A stretch of DNA of 39,273 nucleotides, taken from NCBI GenBank assembly GCA_903916735.1, contig CAIWXX010000090.1, positions 1 to 39,273 of the forward strand, given 5' to 3'. Below are positions 16,564 to 26,523 of this stretch, one piece after another; positions within the stretch are counted from its first letter, which is position 1; the number at the start of each line of letters is the position of its first letter. Source of the stretch: an uncultured Acidobacteriota bacterium (GTDB lineage Bacteria > Acidobacteriota > CAIWXX01). Below the pieces are notes generated by a model. The model ran no database searches. It saw nothing but the letters and a program-made list of their open reading frames with translations, and was not told the origin of the DNA. The position numbers and the translations under genes were made by a program.

Positions 16564-17316
16564 CTAGTCCTGGGCATGAACGGTTGAGGCTTCCCTCCGA
16601 GTCGCCCGCCTTTCGCTGATCATGAGCCTTTTCCAAAGCCTGAACAGGTCAATTCCCGTCCGAAACAAACGCCGGAAATTGAAGAATTGGCTCCGGCCGT
16701 AAGCGCGGAAATAGTGATGGACAGGGACCTCTTCAATCCTGAAACCCGCCCGTTCGATCTTTTTCACGAGTTCGACGCAGATTGTACCGCTCGACGAATC
16801 CAGCTTGATCTGTTCGAAGATCTTCCTTCTCATGAGCCGGAAGTCGCAATCGATGTCCTTCAGTTTGATGGCAAAGAAGAGTTTCATCAGCCGGCAATAT
16901 GTTTTGCCGATGATGATCCGATGAAGAGGATCTGATCGTGAGATCTTCCAACCGTTCACCATGTCGACACCATCTTGCATGCGGGCCAGAAGCGCTTGAA
17001 CTTCGCGCGGGTCATATTGAGCATCGCCGTCGGTGTAGAAAACAAGCTCTTTCCTGGCTCCATAGAAGCCGCTGCGCAAAGCCCCACCATAGCCTTGATT
17101 TTTTTCATGATCGATGACCCGCAGCCGTGGGAAAGCCTTTTCAAGCGCCGCCAGGATTTCTCGCGTATGGTCGCGGCTCCCGTCATTAACCACAAGCACC
17201 TCGAAATCGTCCACCAGACGCTCGAGTGTCGCGTGTACACTAACCACCATCGATGCAATCGTGCCGGCATCGTTATATGCGGGAAAGAACGCTGTGACCG
17301 AAGGCTTCCTATCCAT
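16564..17316 (-). CDS. GT2 glycosyltransferase (DPM1-like)
   Basis: A 250-residue GT-A enzyme on the opposite strand to the rest of the glycan cluster. It shows VTAFFPAYNDAGTIASM, FEVLVVNDGSRDHTREIL, KNQGYGGALRSGF and the metal motif LVFYTDGDAQYDPREV. The tail DIDCDFRLMRRKIFEQI and EEVPVHHYFRAYGRSQFF is typical of polyprenyl-phosphate sugar synthases. There are no membrane helices. It probably has its own transcript: a TATAGT -10-like box lies at 17335-17340 (minus strand), though the -35 is poor. It ends four bases from the convergent GT4 stop. Confidence 0.9.
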   Translation of the reverse strand: MDRKPSVTAFFPAYNDAGTIASMVVSVHATLERLVDDFEVLVVNDGSRDHTREILAALEKAFPRLRVIDHEKNQGYGGALRSGFYGARKELVFYTDGDAQYDPREVQALLARMQDGVDMVNGWKISRSDPLHRIIIGKTYCRLMKLFFAIKLKDIDCDFRLMRRKIFEQIKLDSSSGTICVELVKKIERAGFRIEEVPVHHYFRAYGRSQFFNFRRLFRTGIDLFRLWKRLMISERRATRREASTVHAQD

Positions 17317-17444
17317 CTCTTTTAACGGAAACCTACTATAACACAGAAGACGACGAAGGCGAGGCTTGTTTCACCTAGGGGTTGCATCAACCACCGCGAC
17401 AGGACATTATTCCCCGGAAGGCACCCAGCGGCGTGCGAATTCGG

Positions 17445-17481
17445 CGATCAGCTCCCGGGGATTAATCCCCAGAGCTGATCG
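17445..17481. terminator. Strong hairpin after the gluzincin-barrel gene
   Basis: CGATCAGCTC and GAGCTGATCG form a 10-bp outer stem; inside it GGGG and CCCC extend the helix around an ATTAAT loop, with a small CC/A internal bulge. It lies 12 bases beyond the stop of the large minus-strand gene, in the expected place for a terminator. No U run follows, so it may instead protect the mRNA 3' end. Confidence 0.6.
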
Positions 17482-17492
17482 TTGAATCGTCT

Positions 17493-20357
17493 CTAGAAAT
17501 CGAAGCCGATCCAGAACCGAACATCTGTGCCCTTGAAGACAGTCTTCAGATCGGTTCTCTTCACGATATCCAAATGCATCGGGTAGGCAATCAGGAAGAA
17601 CTCCAGGCCGCCGCCGAAGGAGCTCTGGCCATCCACCAGATGGAAGCCACCCTCAGAGGTCGAGAAACGCTTCCCATCCCCCACGAAACGATCGTATCCG
17701 AGATCGAAGTAGAGCATCCCGCGGAGAGGACCGATGTTGCCGATTGGAGAGGAGAGTGCATTGATGAACGGGAATCGAAGCTCAGCATTGAAGTAGAAGC
17801 CCCGGTCTCCAAGTTCCCGGAGGTAGTCAACGCCGCGAAGCTGGTTGTTGCCGCCGATGTAGAAATAGCCTGGATCCTTGCCTCCGCTGATGAATCCAAC
17901 GGCCCGCGCTGCCAGAAGAGAGTCGGTTGAGATGCGGAGATATTTCCGCGCATCCACGAAAGTTGTCCTGCGATCGATAAACTTGCCGCCGTTCCCTGGG
18001 GAATATTGGAAACCGACACGAAGCACGCTGCCGGCAATCGGCCCGTAGTTTTTATAAAAAGTCGATTCGTGAGTGAAGGCGATCTCGAATGGAGCATACC
18101 AGGCACTGAGAATCTGAACACGCCCCTGGCTGGGGTCATACTGATCAATTGAAAGATCCCGGCTGAAACGCATGAAGGACGCTCCAACTTCAATTCGCCG
18201 GTAGAGATCAAGGGGGTAGTAGGCTGTGAAAGAACCGCCGCGGATTGTCTCCGTGGCATAGGCATCACGAGTCGAAGTCGGGTAGCCGGGATCGAGGTAG
18301 TAAGGGTCAAGGTAGTAGAAATCGGTTTGATTGAACCCTTGGATTTGGTACTGGATACGCCGCTTAAAATTCGCATAGGTGAAGACGTAGGTGCGGAAAG
18401 AGCGGACCGAGTAAACCGTAAAATTGAAAAATTTGTCGCCCAGCATATCGCTCAAGGAGATCGACGTGCCTCCATAAACGCTCCCGTCGCTCATGACTCC
18501 GATATTGATCGGCGGCCGACCGGCGAAGAGCAGCTTGAAGGTATCCCGTTGATGGATTCCCGCGGGTTGAAGTTCGTGTGTGACCGCCGGCGTGAATTCC
18601 TCAGCTTCTTGTGTCTGGGGCGCCGGTTCAGGCGGGAAGACCTTGATGGGCTTCTTCAAATCAACCCTGAAAAGCCCGAAATTCCCCCTGTAGTAGGATG
18701 TAAAAAGGACACGCTCTTGATCCCCAGGCAACCGAACTGGAAAGAAATTGCCCCCGAGAACATCGGTCCATTGGGTTCGTTCTCCGGTTTCCAGATCGAG
18801 CGTGAAGAGGTTGTAGATGCCTTCAGGCGTTGAGGAGCAGTAGTAGATTCGCTTGGAATCGGGCGAGAAAGAGGGGGTGACATCGTCCCACTCTCCATAT
18901 GTTTTCTGTTGGGCCGAATGCATATCGTCGGCTGAGCCAACGAAAATCTTGTCGTGGGTTCCGACTCGAGTCGTGAAGGCAATCAGTTTGCCGTCGGGTG
19001 AAAAGGCAGGAGCATGTTCGACTCTGCTGTTGCTTGTGACATTTGTCGTCTCACCGGTCTGGATATCCACCTTGAAAAGATCCGCGACACCATTTTTCAG
19101 GCCGGTGAGAAGAAGGGCTTTCCCATCGGGGAAAAATGCCGGCCCGGATGCTTCATCGATGACCAACGGGAGCCGCTTCACGATTTTTCCACTGGTGACT
19201 TTGACGAGGAAGATCGAGCGCCTTTTGGCGGTTCGAGCCAGGAAGGCGATATAGTCACCGTCACGAGACCACGCGAGAGCATCGCCCTGAGTCGGGTCGT
19301 ATTCGGCATGGATGGACTCGTATCGGGTCGTATAGCCTTTCGTGATGTTCTTCATGATCTTTCCATCTCGAGTGGAGAGAAGGACGAGATCCAGTTCGTA
19401 GTCGGCGCGGTTTCCGGTCAGAATGGCGACGAGATCCCCCGAAGGAGACAGCTCCATCGCAAAGACAGAAAAGAGCTTCCCCTGTGGAGAGATGTCTTTT
19501 CCATAATCGACCGGGATCTCACGCGTGCGGAAATCCTTGAAATGATCCCGCATCCACTTTTTCCATTCCTGATCGAAATCGGCAGGCTTGATCTTCAAGG
19601 CATCCATGAACACCGTCTGCCTCCCGACGATGTCCTTTTTCATCGACCACCAGAATTGCCGAATTCCATCCATCCCCCAACGGCTTTGGATGAAATCGTA
19701 GATGGCATGCCCAATGTTGTAGGCTGAACGAGCATTCGCAGGTTCGTTTTTTAGTTCGCCGCTATTCTCGATGGTCGGCAGCCGATCGGTGATCACGAGA
19801 TCGCGAACTGTCATGAGATCGATGAGGTTCCATTTTCCGACCTCGAAATCCGAGAGACCTTCGAAGACCCACGTTGGCGGAGACTTGATTTGGAGGAGCG
19901 GTGAATTGAGCCCGTGGTAGAGGATCGAATATTCGAAGATGTGAGTCAGCTCGTGTGTGATGAGGTCCTGCAGTTGATCGGCCGGAAGATCGATTGGAAG
20001 CACCATGCGATTCTGAGTTGATTCCGCAAAAGCGAGAACGCCTTCAGGGACGTAGTCCATCAGATGTGTCTGCTCGAATTCCGAATGGGTTTTGTAAAAG
20101 ATGAGAGGAATGGCAAAGGGAATCTGGTGCTTGAGATCGCTGCTGACCTTCAGATAGGCACTTTCAGCGAAACTCGTCACCCGCTCCAGATGCATCTGTT
20201 CTTCCGGATAGAAGTAGATGTCGAAGTGCGGAGAATGGTAGACATCCCAATTGAAAGTGTCGTACTGAACCTTGTTTTTCCCGTAATACTGTGCGGCGAC
20301 CGGCGATGCCAACGCGGCAGCCAGGGCCACTCTGATGATGGCTCTTTTCCACATCAT
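17493..20357 (-). CDS. Secreted gluzincin peptidase / beta-propeller / outer-membrane-barrel fusion
   Basis: A 954-residue envelope protein. Residues 1-22 are a signal peptide ending SPVAAQ. A peptidase-MA-like domain follows, with the zinc motif HELTH at 135-139 and a candidate third ligand E165 in PTWVFEGLSDF, so the metal site looks intact. From about residue 290 to 600 are TolB/PD40-type propeller blades (DPTQGDALAWSRDGDYIAFL, HAPAFSPDGKLIAFT, DDVTPSFSPDSKRIYYC). The C-terminal 300 residues are an Omp85/BamA-like surface-antigen barrel with GGNNQLRGVDYLRELG and a final WIGFDF, ending in the Phe expected of barrel proteins. It is likely an outer-membrane protein with the protease and propeller in the periplasm. 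It is last in an operon with a secreted unknown and a TPR protein. The substrate is unknown. Confidence 0.9.
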   Translation of the reverse strand: MMWKRAIIRVALAAALASPVAAQYYGKNKVQYDTFNWDVYHSPHFDIYFYPEEQMHLERVTSFAESAYLKVSSDLKHQIPFAIPLIFYKTHSEFEQTHLMDYVPEGVLAFAESTQNRMVLPIDLPADQLQDLITHELTHIFEYSILYHGLNSPLLQIKSPPTWVFEGLSDFEVGKWNLIDLMTVRDLVITDRLPTIENSGELKNEPANARSAYNIGHAIYDFIQSRWGMDGIRQFWWSMKKDIVGRQTVFMDALKIKPADFDQEWKKWMRDHFKDFRTREIPVDYGKDISPQGKLFSVFAMELSPSGDLVAILTGNRADYELDLVLLSTRDGKIMKNITKGYTTRYESIHAEYDPTQGDALAWSRDGDYIAFLARTAKRRSIFLVKVTSGKIVKRLPLVIDEASGPAFFPDGKALLLTGLKNGVADLFKVDIQTGETTNVTSNSRVEHAPAFSPDGKLIAFTTRVGTHDKIFVGSADDMHSAQQKTYGEWDDVTPSFSPDSKRIYYCSSTPEGIYNLFTLDLETGERTQWTDVLGGNFFPVRLPGDQERVLFTSYYRGNFGLFRVDLKKPIKVFPPEPAPQTQEAEEFTPAVTHELQPAGIHQRDTFKLLFAGRPPINIGVMSDGSVYGGTSISLSDMLGDKFFNFTVYSVRSFRTYVFTYANFKRRIQYQIQGFNQTDFYYLDPYYLDPGYPTSTRDAYATETIRGGSFTAYYPLDLYRRIEVGASFMRFSRDLSIDQYDPSQGRVQILSAWYAPFEIAFTHESTFYKNYGPIAGSVLRVGFQYSPGNGGKFIDRRTTFVDARKYLRISTDSLLAARAVGFISGGKDPGYFYIGGNNQLRGVDYLRELGDRGFYFNAELRFPFINALSSPIGNIGPLRGMLYFDLGYDRFVGDGKRFSTSEGGFHLVDGQSSFGGGLEFFLIAYPMHLDIVKRTDLKTVFKGTDVRFWIGFDF

Positions 20358-20374
20358 TTCTTTACCTCACCTTG

Positions 20375-21031
20375 CTATTCCAACAAATACCGAATCTCTT
20401 TATATTTCTGAGAGATAATTGTGCCAAGAAAGCGCGGCAGAATTCGGTCCATGAGATCATAGTAGCCGTAGAGCACCGACTCGTCAGGGTTATCGTATGT
20501 CATTTCTTCCTGAATATCTTCCTGATGGACAACCTTCCCGCTCGCCCCGCTGATGAAGTACATACTAAGGCTCAGGATCACGTATTTGCTATCTTTAAAT
20601 CGTTGAACCGGCACGGGAATACCAGTCGTCGGAGAAACAACTTCTTCTGTAATGAACCCCGACCGTTGTTCCGCTTTGAGCTTGACATGGCCTGTGACAA
20701 GAAGGGCACCTGGATAGAGGCCTCCAACATGCTGCCAATAGGAGGTATCCGCGAAAATTGTTCCTGGCGCCCCCTCGATAGCCGGGATTTCGCCTGGGTC
20801 AAGGACCTTGGTGGTGGCACGGGCTTTAAGCTCATTGCGGAAAAATTTGACGGTTTCTTCATTGAGATTGAAATTCCCGATATTCGTCGTGTCCGTCAGG
20901 AAATTCATGACAAGAACTGAATCATAGGCAGACATATCGATTCGTGGAGTCAGTGGCACTTGTATCGCGACCTCGATGGGGCCTGCCAGTGCCAGCGGCG
21001 CGCACGCAAGAAGAACAGCCAGGGCTCTCAT
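20375..21031 (-). CDS. Secreted protein of unknown function in the barrel operon
   Basis: A 218-residue protein with a short signal peptide (RALAVLLACAPLALA). The mature part has SAYDSVLVMNFLTDT, ETVKFFRNELKARATTKVLD and LLVTGHVKLKAE, an alternating fold reminiscent of CsgG/LpoB-like periplasmic proteins that measure or build envelope structures, but no diagnostic motif. There is no lipobox cysteine at the cleavage site. Its ATG overlaps the TPR gene stop (ATGA), and the gluzincin-barrel gene begins 17 bases after its stop, so the three are one operon and probably act together at the outer membrane. Confidence 0.8.
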   Translation of the reverse strand: MRALAVLLACAPLALAGPIEVAIQVPLTPRIDMSAYDSVLVMNFLTDTTNIGNFNLNEETVKFFRNELKARATTKVLDPGEIPAIEGAPGTIFADTSYWQHVGGLYPGALLVTGHVKLKAEQRSGFITEEVVSPTTGIPVPVQRFKDSKYVILSLSMYFISGASGKVVHQEDIQEEMTYDNPDESVLYGYYDLMDRILPRFLGTIISQKYKEIRYLLE

Positions 21032-21378
21032 TTTTTCGCCTCCACCTTCTTCTGCTCACCAGTTGCATTCTTCAAAAGCTCTTCTGAACGTTGCAAGTTC
21101 TTGCGTGCATAGGAATTGTCGGGAAGCAACTTAACAGCGAGCCTGTACTCGACGACCGCCTGTTCGATTTTCCCTTCGCGTTCCAAAGCCACGCCGATAT
21201 TGTTGTGCGCGCTCCCATTTGATGGGTCCGCATCTATCACCTTCTGCCAGCGAAACCGGGCCTCATTCCACAAACCCTGTTTCGCGGCCTCATTGCCGAA
21301 CTTGATCTGTTCCTTCAGATTCTCGGCGGCGACGCCGATCACGGAAACCATAAGCATCAAAGCAATAGCCAGCTTCAC
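21028..21378 (-). CDS. Small secreted TPR protein
   Basis: A 116-residue protein from the GTG at 21378, chosen because GGAAGGAGGGGAAC lies immediately upstream; the longer frame begins before that site. The N-terminal KLAIALMLMVSVIGVAA is a signal peptide. Two to three tetratricopeptide repeats follow (NEARFRWQKVIDADPSNGSA, HNNIGVALEREGKIEQAVVE, YRLAVKLLPDNSYARKNLQR), ending in a Lys/Glu-rich tail. It is probably a periplasmic adaptor for the two genes downstream, with which it is translationally coupled. An AT-rich -10-like TATTAT lies about 50 bases upstream. Confidence 0.82.
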   Translation of the reverse strand: MKLAIALMLMVSVIGVAAENLKEQIKFGNEAAKQGLWNEARFRWQKVIDADPSNGSAHNNIGVALEREGKIEQAVVEYRLAVKLLPDNSYARKNLQRSEELLKNATGEQKKVEAKK

Positions 21379-21877
21379 GTTCCCCTCCTTCCTGAGTGAC
21401 GACACCCAACCTTAGCCCACATTTTTTATAATATTTCATAGGGATGTCTTATCTGCAAGCCTAATCCATCTCAGTGACCAGAAGCTAGAGATCAGGGATT
21501 GATTGATTCTTGTGCGGGATAAGGATGCCTGAAAAAGGGCTGAATGCGGAATGCCATGGGATGCGATTTCCATCAAATGGGCGGATTGCCAAGGACGCCC
21601 CTGAAAAAAAGTATCTCGGTCACGAAATCACGACGACGTGCCAAAGACCTGCTCTCCAAACAAGAAGGCGGTCTCGTGAAGAAGAGGAGCGCCGGCTTTT
21701 TGTCGACCGCTTTGCCGAGTACATACCAGGGAATGACTCCTGTTCCGGCTGACTATTTCAAGGGGTCAGCGCCATGAGGAATCGGGCACAGCAATCACGG
21801 TTCCGGCATTCTCTCTTGAAAGAAATTTCCCTTGCGTTTGACAGCGCACGGGCCGGCAGTGTAATTACGGGCTTCCT
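21379..21877. other. Intergenic region between divergent genes
   Basis: No gene is supported in these roughly 500 bases. Short plus-strand frames around 21510-21777 lack motifs and ribosome-binding sites. A TTGACA at 21838-21843 with a weak downstream AT-rich box could be a promoter for dprA, with a very short leader. Confidence 0.4.
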
Positions 21878-22939
21878 ATGAACATGGAGTTGGCCTGGAT
21901 CGCTCTTAACTTGGCTCACAAGGTCGATCGTGTCGCGCTGCACGCGTTACTGGACCGGCAAACAGAAATGACGGAGACCTTTGGCGATCCACCGAGTTTC
22001 TCAAAACTTGTGGAAAATGATGGGCGTTCACCGGCGCAGCTGCTTGAAGCAGCGGCTTTTGAAATAGAAAAGGCGAGCGTGCGTGGAATTTCCATCGTGA
22101 CACTGGCGTCGCCCCAGTACCCGACCGAGCTCAGGGACATTTATGATCCTCCTCTGGCGCTGTACTGCAAAGGGACACTCCCGCCTGTCGGAGGGATCGC
22201 CATAGTCGGGTCGCGTTCTGCATCACACTATGGGATCGGTGTCGCTCGCAGCATCGCCCGCGACATCGCACAGTGCGGCATCCCGGTTATCAGCGGATTC
22301 GCGCGTGGAATCGATACATCTGCCCACCTGGGCGCCCTCGAAGCGGGCGGGGTCACGATCGCCGTGCTCGGGTCCGGGTTCCTCTTTCCCTATCCGCGTG
22401 AAAACCAGGTCCTCATTCCGAAGGTGGCCGAAAAAGGCTGTGTCCTGACTGAGTTCCCGATGGACACGAAGCCGTTCCCCATGAACTTCCCGATTCGCAA
22501 TCGAATCATCAGCGGGCTGGGAACACGAGGGACGCTGGTTGTGGAAGCCGCAGAACGAAGCGGAGCCTTGATCACGGCGCGACTGGCGTCGGACCAAGGG
22601 CGGGATGTCTTTGCGATCCCCGGCAATGTCACATCGCCTCTGAGCGCCGGCACGAACCATCTCATCCAGGACGGCGCGAAGCTGGTGCGATGCGCCGCCG
22701 ATATCCTGGAGGAAATCCCTGGGATCACGCTGCCGTCGAAAGCCGCCACGGTGGAGGCCATCGACAGCGAAGAGGCGGGCGTTCTTGAAAAATTAACGGC
22801 TGATGTTCCCGTGCACGTCGATGCGTTATCATCAGAGTTGGGGATTCTCCCCTCGCGGCTGCTGGTGGTGCTTCTGGCGCTGGAGCTCAAGCATCATGTC
22901 CGGCAGCTGCCGGGCAAATTGTTCTTGAAGAGATTGTGA
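21878..22939 (+). CDS. dprA: DNA processing protein DprA
   Basis: A 353-residue protein of normal length. The Rossmann-like DprA core shows IAIVGSRSASHYGIGVARSI, VISGFARGIDTSAHLGALEA, TIAVLGSGFLFPYPREN, FPIRNRIISGLGTRGTLVVEA and GRDVFAIPGNVTSPLSAGTN. A C-terminal winged-helix-like tail (DVPVHVDALSSELGILPSRL) matches the DprA WH domain. DprA binds incoming single-stranded DNA in transformation and loads RecA. It sits 10 bases before topA, a widespread arrangement. The ATG at 21878 has no strong Shine-Dalgarno; the second ATG two codons on is an alternative. Confidence 0.96.
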   Translation: MNMELAWIALNLAHKVDRVALHALLDRQTEMTETFGDPPSFSKLVENDGRSPAQLLEAAAFEIEKASVRGISIVTLASPQYPTELRDIYDPPLALYCKGTLPPVGGIAIVGSRSASHYGIGVARSIARDIAQCGIPVISGFARGIDTSAHLGALEAGGVTIAVLGSGFLFPYPRENQVLIPKVAEKGCVLTEFPMDTKPFPMNFPIRNRIISGLGTRGTLVVEAAERSGALITARLASDQGRDVFAIPGNVTSPLSAGTNHLIQDGAKLVRCAADILEEIPGITLPSKAATVEAIDSEEAGVLEKLTADVPVHVDALSSELGILPSRLLVVLLALELKHHVRQLPGKLFLKRL

Positions 22940-22949
22940 GGAGTTTCGA

Positions 22950-25202
22950 GTGAGTGACAAGTCGCTGGTCATTGTGGAATCGCCTGCCAAGGCGAAGACA
23001 ATCAATAAATTTCTCGGTAAGGAATTCAGTGTTAAGGCTTCCGGCGGGCATGTGAAGGATCTCCCGAAGCGGATTCTCGCGGTCGAACCGGAAAATGGAT
23101 TCAAGACGACGTACGAGGTCATCACAGGGAAGCGGCTCATTCTCAACGAGCTGAAGAAAGAGGCCAAGACCGCCCGGGACGTTTATCTCGCAGCCGATCC
23201 GGATCGCGAAGGTGAAGCGATCTGTCACCACCTCAAGGAAGAGATCGCCCCGGTCAACTCTTCGATTTATCGCGTCATGTTCAATGAGATCACCGAACGG
23301 GCCGTGAAGGAGGCGATACAACATCGTCATGATGTGGACGCTCACCTTGTTGATGCTCAGCAAGCACGCCGTGTTCTCGACCGGCTTGTCGGCTACAAAG
23401 TGAGCCCGCTTCTCTGGAAGAAAGTGGGAGCCGGATTGTCGGCTGGACGCGTCCAGTCCGTCGCCCTCCGCCTTATCTGCGATCGTGAAAAGGAAATTGC
23501 GGCATTCACTTCGGAAGAGTATTGGACGGTCGAGGCCACTTTGCAGACGCCCTCAGAGACGCCGTTTTCGGCCAAGCTGGCCAAGATAGACGGGAAAAAG
23601 CCGGACATCACCGGCGGCGAGACGGCGGCGAAAATTAAGGAGGCGGCTCTTCACCGTGAGTACGTGGTTGATTCCATGCAGCGCAAAGAACGGCGCAAAA
23701 GCCCTCCGCCTCCCTTCATCACCTCATGGTTACAACAGGAGGCCTACCGGCGTTTCAAATTCCCCGTGAAGCGCACAATGGCCATCGCTCAGGGACTGTA
23801 CGAAGGGCGTGACATCGGAGATGAAGGATCGATCGGGCTCATCACCTACATGCGTACTGATTCAACGCGGGTCGCATCGGAAGCCCTGCAAGAAGCTCGT
23901 GCAACCCTCACGTCGCGATTCGGGCCGGATACCATCCCCGAGAAGCCCAATACGTTCGCATCGAAAAAAGGTGCCCAGGACGCCCATGAAGCGATCCGGC
24001 CGACGTCTCCATCGCGCGTGCCGGATTCCGTCCAGAAGTATCTCAAAGCCGATGAATTCAAAATCTATAAGCTTATCTGGGATCGCTTCATGGCATCGCA
24101 AATGCTTCCCGCCGTTTACGACGATACCGGCGTTGATATCGTGGGTGGACCCTATTCGTTTCGCGCCACCGGTTCGGTCCTCCGAAAACCGGGATTCCTC
24201 GCGATATACGATGAGATGGAATCAAACGGTGAATCCCGTGTGCCGGCGATCAATGAGGGAGATCAGTTGAAGGTGTTGTCGATCGATCCCGAACAGCACT
24301 TCACGCAGCATCCGCCGCGATTCACCGAAGCGACCCTCGTCAAGGAGCTTGAAACCAACGGCATCGGTCGCCCTTCAACCTACGCCTCGATTATTTCAAC
24401 CCTCCAGAATCGCACCTATGTCATCAAGGACGACGGCCGATTCGTGCCGACCAAGGTCGGTATGGTCGTCAGCAATCTGCTCGTGAAAAGTTTCGCCGAC
24501 ATCCTGGCAATCGATTACACCGCACGCCTCGAAGAACAACTCGATCAAATCGAAGAAGGCCGGAAGAAATCGAGCGACCTGCTGACCGCTTTCTACGGGC
24601 AGTTTTTCAAAGATCTGCAAGAAGCACATGAGCAGATGGAGGATCTCAAGAAGACAGGCATCCCATCGGAACATGCCTGCCCTGATTGCGGCAGCCCGAT
24701 GGTGATCAAAATCGGCCGTTTTGGCGCCTACCTCGCCTGCACCTCTTGCAAGAAGACTCAGAAATTAACCAATGGAAGCAGCCGCCCGGAACCGCAGCCG
24801 CAGCTGGGTCCCTGTCCGTCCTGCGGCAACATGCTCGTCCTTCGGACGGGCAAATTCGGCTCGTTTATCTCGTGCAGCAATTATCCCGCCTGCAAGTATG
24901 TTCATCTTCATCGGATCGGGTTGAAATGCCCAACCGGCTGCGGCGGGGATATCGTCGAGCGGACGGACAAGCGGCGGAGAAAATTCTACGGATGTAGTAA
25001 TTACCCGACATGCACCTTCGTGTCCCGGGAGAAGCCGGTGATGAAAACCTGCCCATCCTGCAGCTCACCAGTCCTCTATGAAAAGGCCGCGACCAAAACC
25101 CGCCTCGCGACTCTCATCTGCAAGAAAGAAGGGTGCGATTTCAAAGAGGAGATGGAAGAAGTCGCGCCGGAGCCGGAAGATAAGGTGGCTGTTTCCAGCT
25201 AG
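22950..25202 (+). CDS. topA: DNA topoisomerase I (type IA)
   Basis: A 750-residue topoisomerase that relaxes negative supercoils. The TOPRIM domain starts LVIVESPAKAKTINKFLG, with E10 and the metal triad D83, D85 and E87 in AADPDREGEA. The catalytic tyrosine is Y300 in IGLITYMRTDSTR. The C-terminal quarter holds four zinc-ribbon modules starting near residue 570 (CPDCGSPMVIKIGRFGAY, CPSCGNMLVLRTGKFGSF, CPTGCGGDIVERTD and CPSCSSPVLYEKA), in keeping with bacterial TopA. The start is GTG at 22950 with GTGAGGAG upstream. It is co-transcribed with dprA. Confidence 0.97.
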   Translation: MSDKSLVIVESPAKAKTINKFLGKEFSVKASGGHVKDLPKRILAVEPENGFKTTYEVITGKRLILNELKKEAKTARDVYLAADPDREGEAICHHLKEEIAPVNSSIYRVMFNEITERAVKEAIQHRHDVDAHLVDAQQARRVLDRLVGYKVSPLLWKKVGAGLSAGRVQSVALRLICDREKEIAAFTSEEYWTVEATLQTPSETPFSAKLAKIDGKKPDITGGETAAKIKEAALHREYVVDSMQRKERRKSPPPPFITSWLQQEAYRRFKFPVKRTMAIAQGLYEGRDIGDEGSIGLITYMRTDSTRVASEALQEARATLTSRFGPDTIPEKPNTFASKKGAQDAHEAIRPTSPSRVPDSVQKYLKADEFKIYKLIWDRFMASQMLPAVYDDTGVDIVGGPYSFRATGSVLRKPGFLAIYDEMESNGESRVPAINEGDQLKVLSIDPEQHFTQHPPRFTEATLVKELETNGIGRPSTYASIISTLQNRTYVIKDDGRFVPTKVGMVVSNLLVKSFADILAIDYTARLEEQLDQIEEGRKKSSDLLTAFYGQFFKDLQEAHEQMEDLKKTGIPSEHACPDCGSPMVIKIGRFGAYLACTSCKKTQKLTNGSSRPEPQPQLGPCPSCGNMLVLRTGKFGSFISCSNYPACKYVHLHRIGLKCPTGCGGDIVERTDKRRRKFYGCSNYPTCTFVSREKPVMKTCPSCSSPVLYEKAATKTRLATLICKKEGCDFKEEMEEVAPEPEDKVAVSS

Positions 25203-25219
25203 GGGAAGGGCGCCAAACC

Positions 25220-26386
25220 GTGTACTCGGCTCGGCTTGACTGGAAGATTCCACCCAATCGCTTCAGCCTCATTATCGAATGCAAACGCCGGGCCGGGCGT
25301 CATCTGATCGATTTGAGCGAATCCAATCCGACTCGTGTCGGGATCGAGAACCCCGGGATTCTCACGGCTCTCCTCGATCCAGCCTCGCTTCTGTATGAGC
25401 CGCATCCGCGAGGCCTGCTGAAGGCGCGGGAATCCATTGCCGGCTATTATGCGGACCGGGGCGAGATCGTGGATCCGGAACGGATCTGGATTACCAGCAG
25501 CACCAGCGAAGCCTACTCGCTGCTGATCAAGCTGCTCGCCGACCCCGGCTGCGAATTGCTGGTTCCGCGTCCGAGTTACCCTCTGCTCGACTTCCTGGCG
25601 GCACTCGATGGTGTCCAGGTCGTTTCATACCCTCTGATCGTCAATGCGGCAGGCTGGCATATCGACATCTCCGCCCTGCGGGCGAATATCACCGACCGCA
25701 CCCGTGCCGTTGTGATCGTCAGCCCTAATAATCCTACCGGCTCTTACCTGCGGCGGAAGGATCGCGATGCTGTGATCGAAATTTGTTGCCGGCATGATCT
25801 TGCCATCATTGTGGATGAAGTGTTTTTTGATTATGTCCTGGATCTGAGCGATGGAGATGCCGGTTCGTTGCTGGCGGCGAATGATGCACTTTGCTTTGTC
25901 GTCAGTGGAATCTCCAAGGTTCTCGCACTTCCTCAAATGAAGCTTGGTTGGATTGCAGCCAATGTTCCACGACATCGGTGGACGGAATTTGGAAACAGCC
26001 TGGATCTCGTGGCCGATACATATCTTTCGGCGAGTGCCCCGGTGCAGCATGCGACCCCCGTGTGGATGAACAGCCGGAGGGAAATTCAGGAGGGAATCCG
26101 GGAACGGCTCCTCAGAAATCTCTCTGAGCTGAAAGCAATGGAGAGGCGGGCTCCATGGAAAATGCTGCCGATAGAAGGCGGGTGGTACGCGGTGTTGGAG
26201 TTCAACCCCGTCAGGGAATCGGAAGAAGAAACCATTCTCGCACTGGCTGAACAGGATGAGGTGATCGTCCATCCTGGATTTTTTTTCGATTTCCCACATG
26301 ACGGATTTCTGGTAGTGAGTTTGCTGCCTGATCCCGGTGAGTTTGTCGAAGGTATGAATCGGATCGGCCGCCGGCTGGCTGGATGA
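25220..26386 (+). CDS. PLP-dependent aminotransferase (class I/II)
   Basis: A 388-residue fold-type I aminotransferase. It has [13 protein letters not shown] near the start, the cofactor-contacting [16 protein letters not shown], the conserved [15 protein letters not shown], the aspartate of [10 protein letters not shown] and the Schiff-base lysine K233 in [18 protein letters not shown]. The C-terminal [13 protein letters not shown] is typical of the aspartate/tyrosine aminotransferase group. Substrate specificity cannot be read. The GTG start lies 17 bases after topA, so it is probably in the same transcript. Confidence 0.93.
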   Translation: MYSARLDWKIPPNRFSLIIECKRRAGRHLIDLSESNPTRVGIENPGILTALLDPASLLYEPHPRGLLKARESIAGYYADRGEIVDPERIWITSSTSEAYSLLIKLLADPGCELLVPRPSYPLLDFLAALDGVQVVSYPLIVNAAGWHIDISALRANITDRTRAVVIVSPNNPTGSYLRRKDRDAVIEICCRHDLAIIVDEVFFDYVLDLSDGDAGSLLAANDALCFVVSGISKVLALPQMKLGWIAANVPRHRWTEFGNSLDLVADTYLSASAPVQHATPVWMNSRREIQEGIRERLLRNLSELKAMERRAPWKMLPIEGGWYAVLEFNPVRESEEETILALAEQDEVIVHPGFFFDFPHDGFLVVSLLPDPGEFVEGMNRIGRRLAG

Positions 26387-26523
26387 CTCCTCTCAACTGG
26401 AAAAGTGTGTATCCGCTTGGCGTGAGATCAGAGGCTGACTCGCGGATGAGGGGTGCTCCCCTATCCGCGTGTAAGCACACGCCTATTGCGACAAAATGGC
26501 TTCAGTGCCTCTGCGGCACGGCC

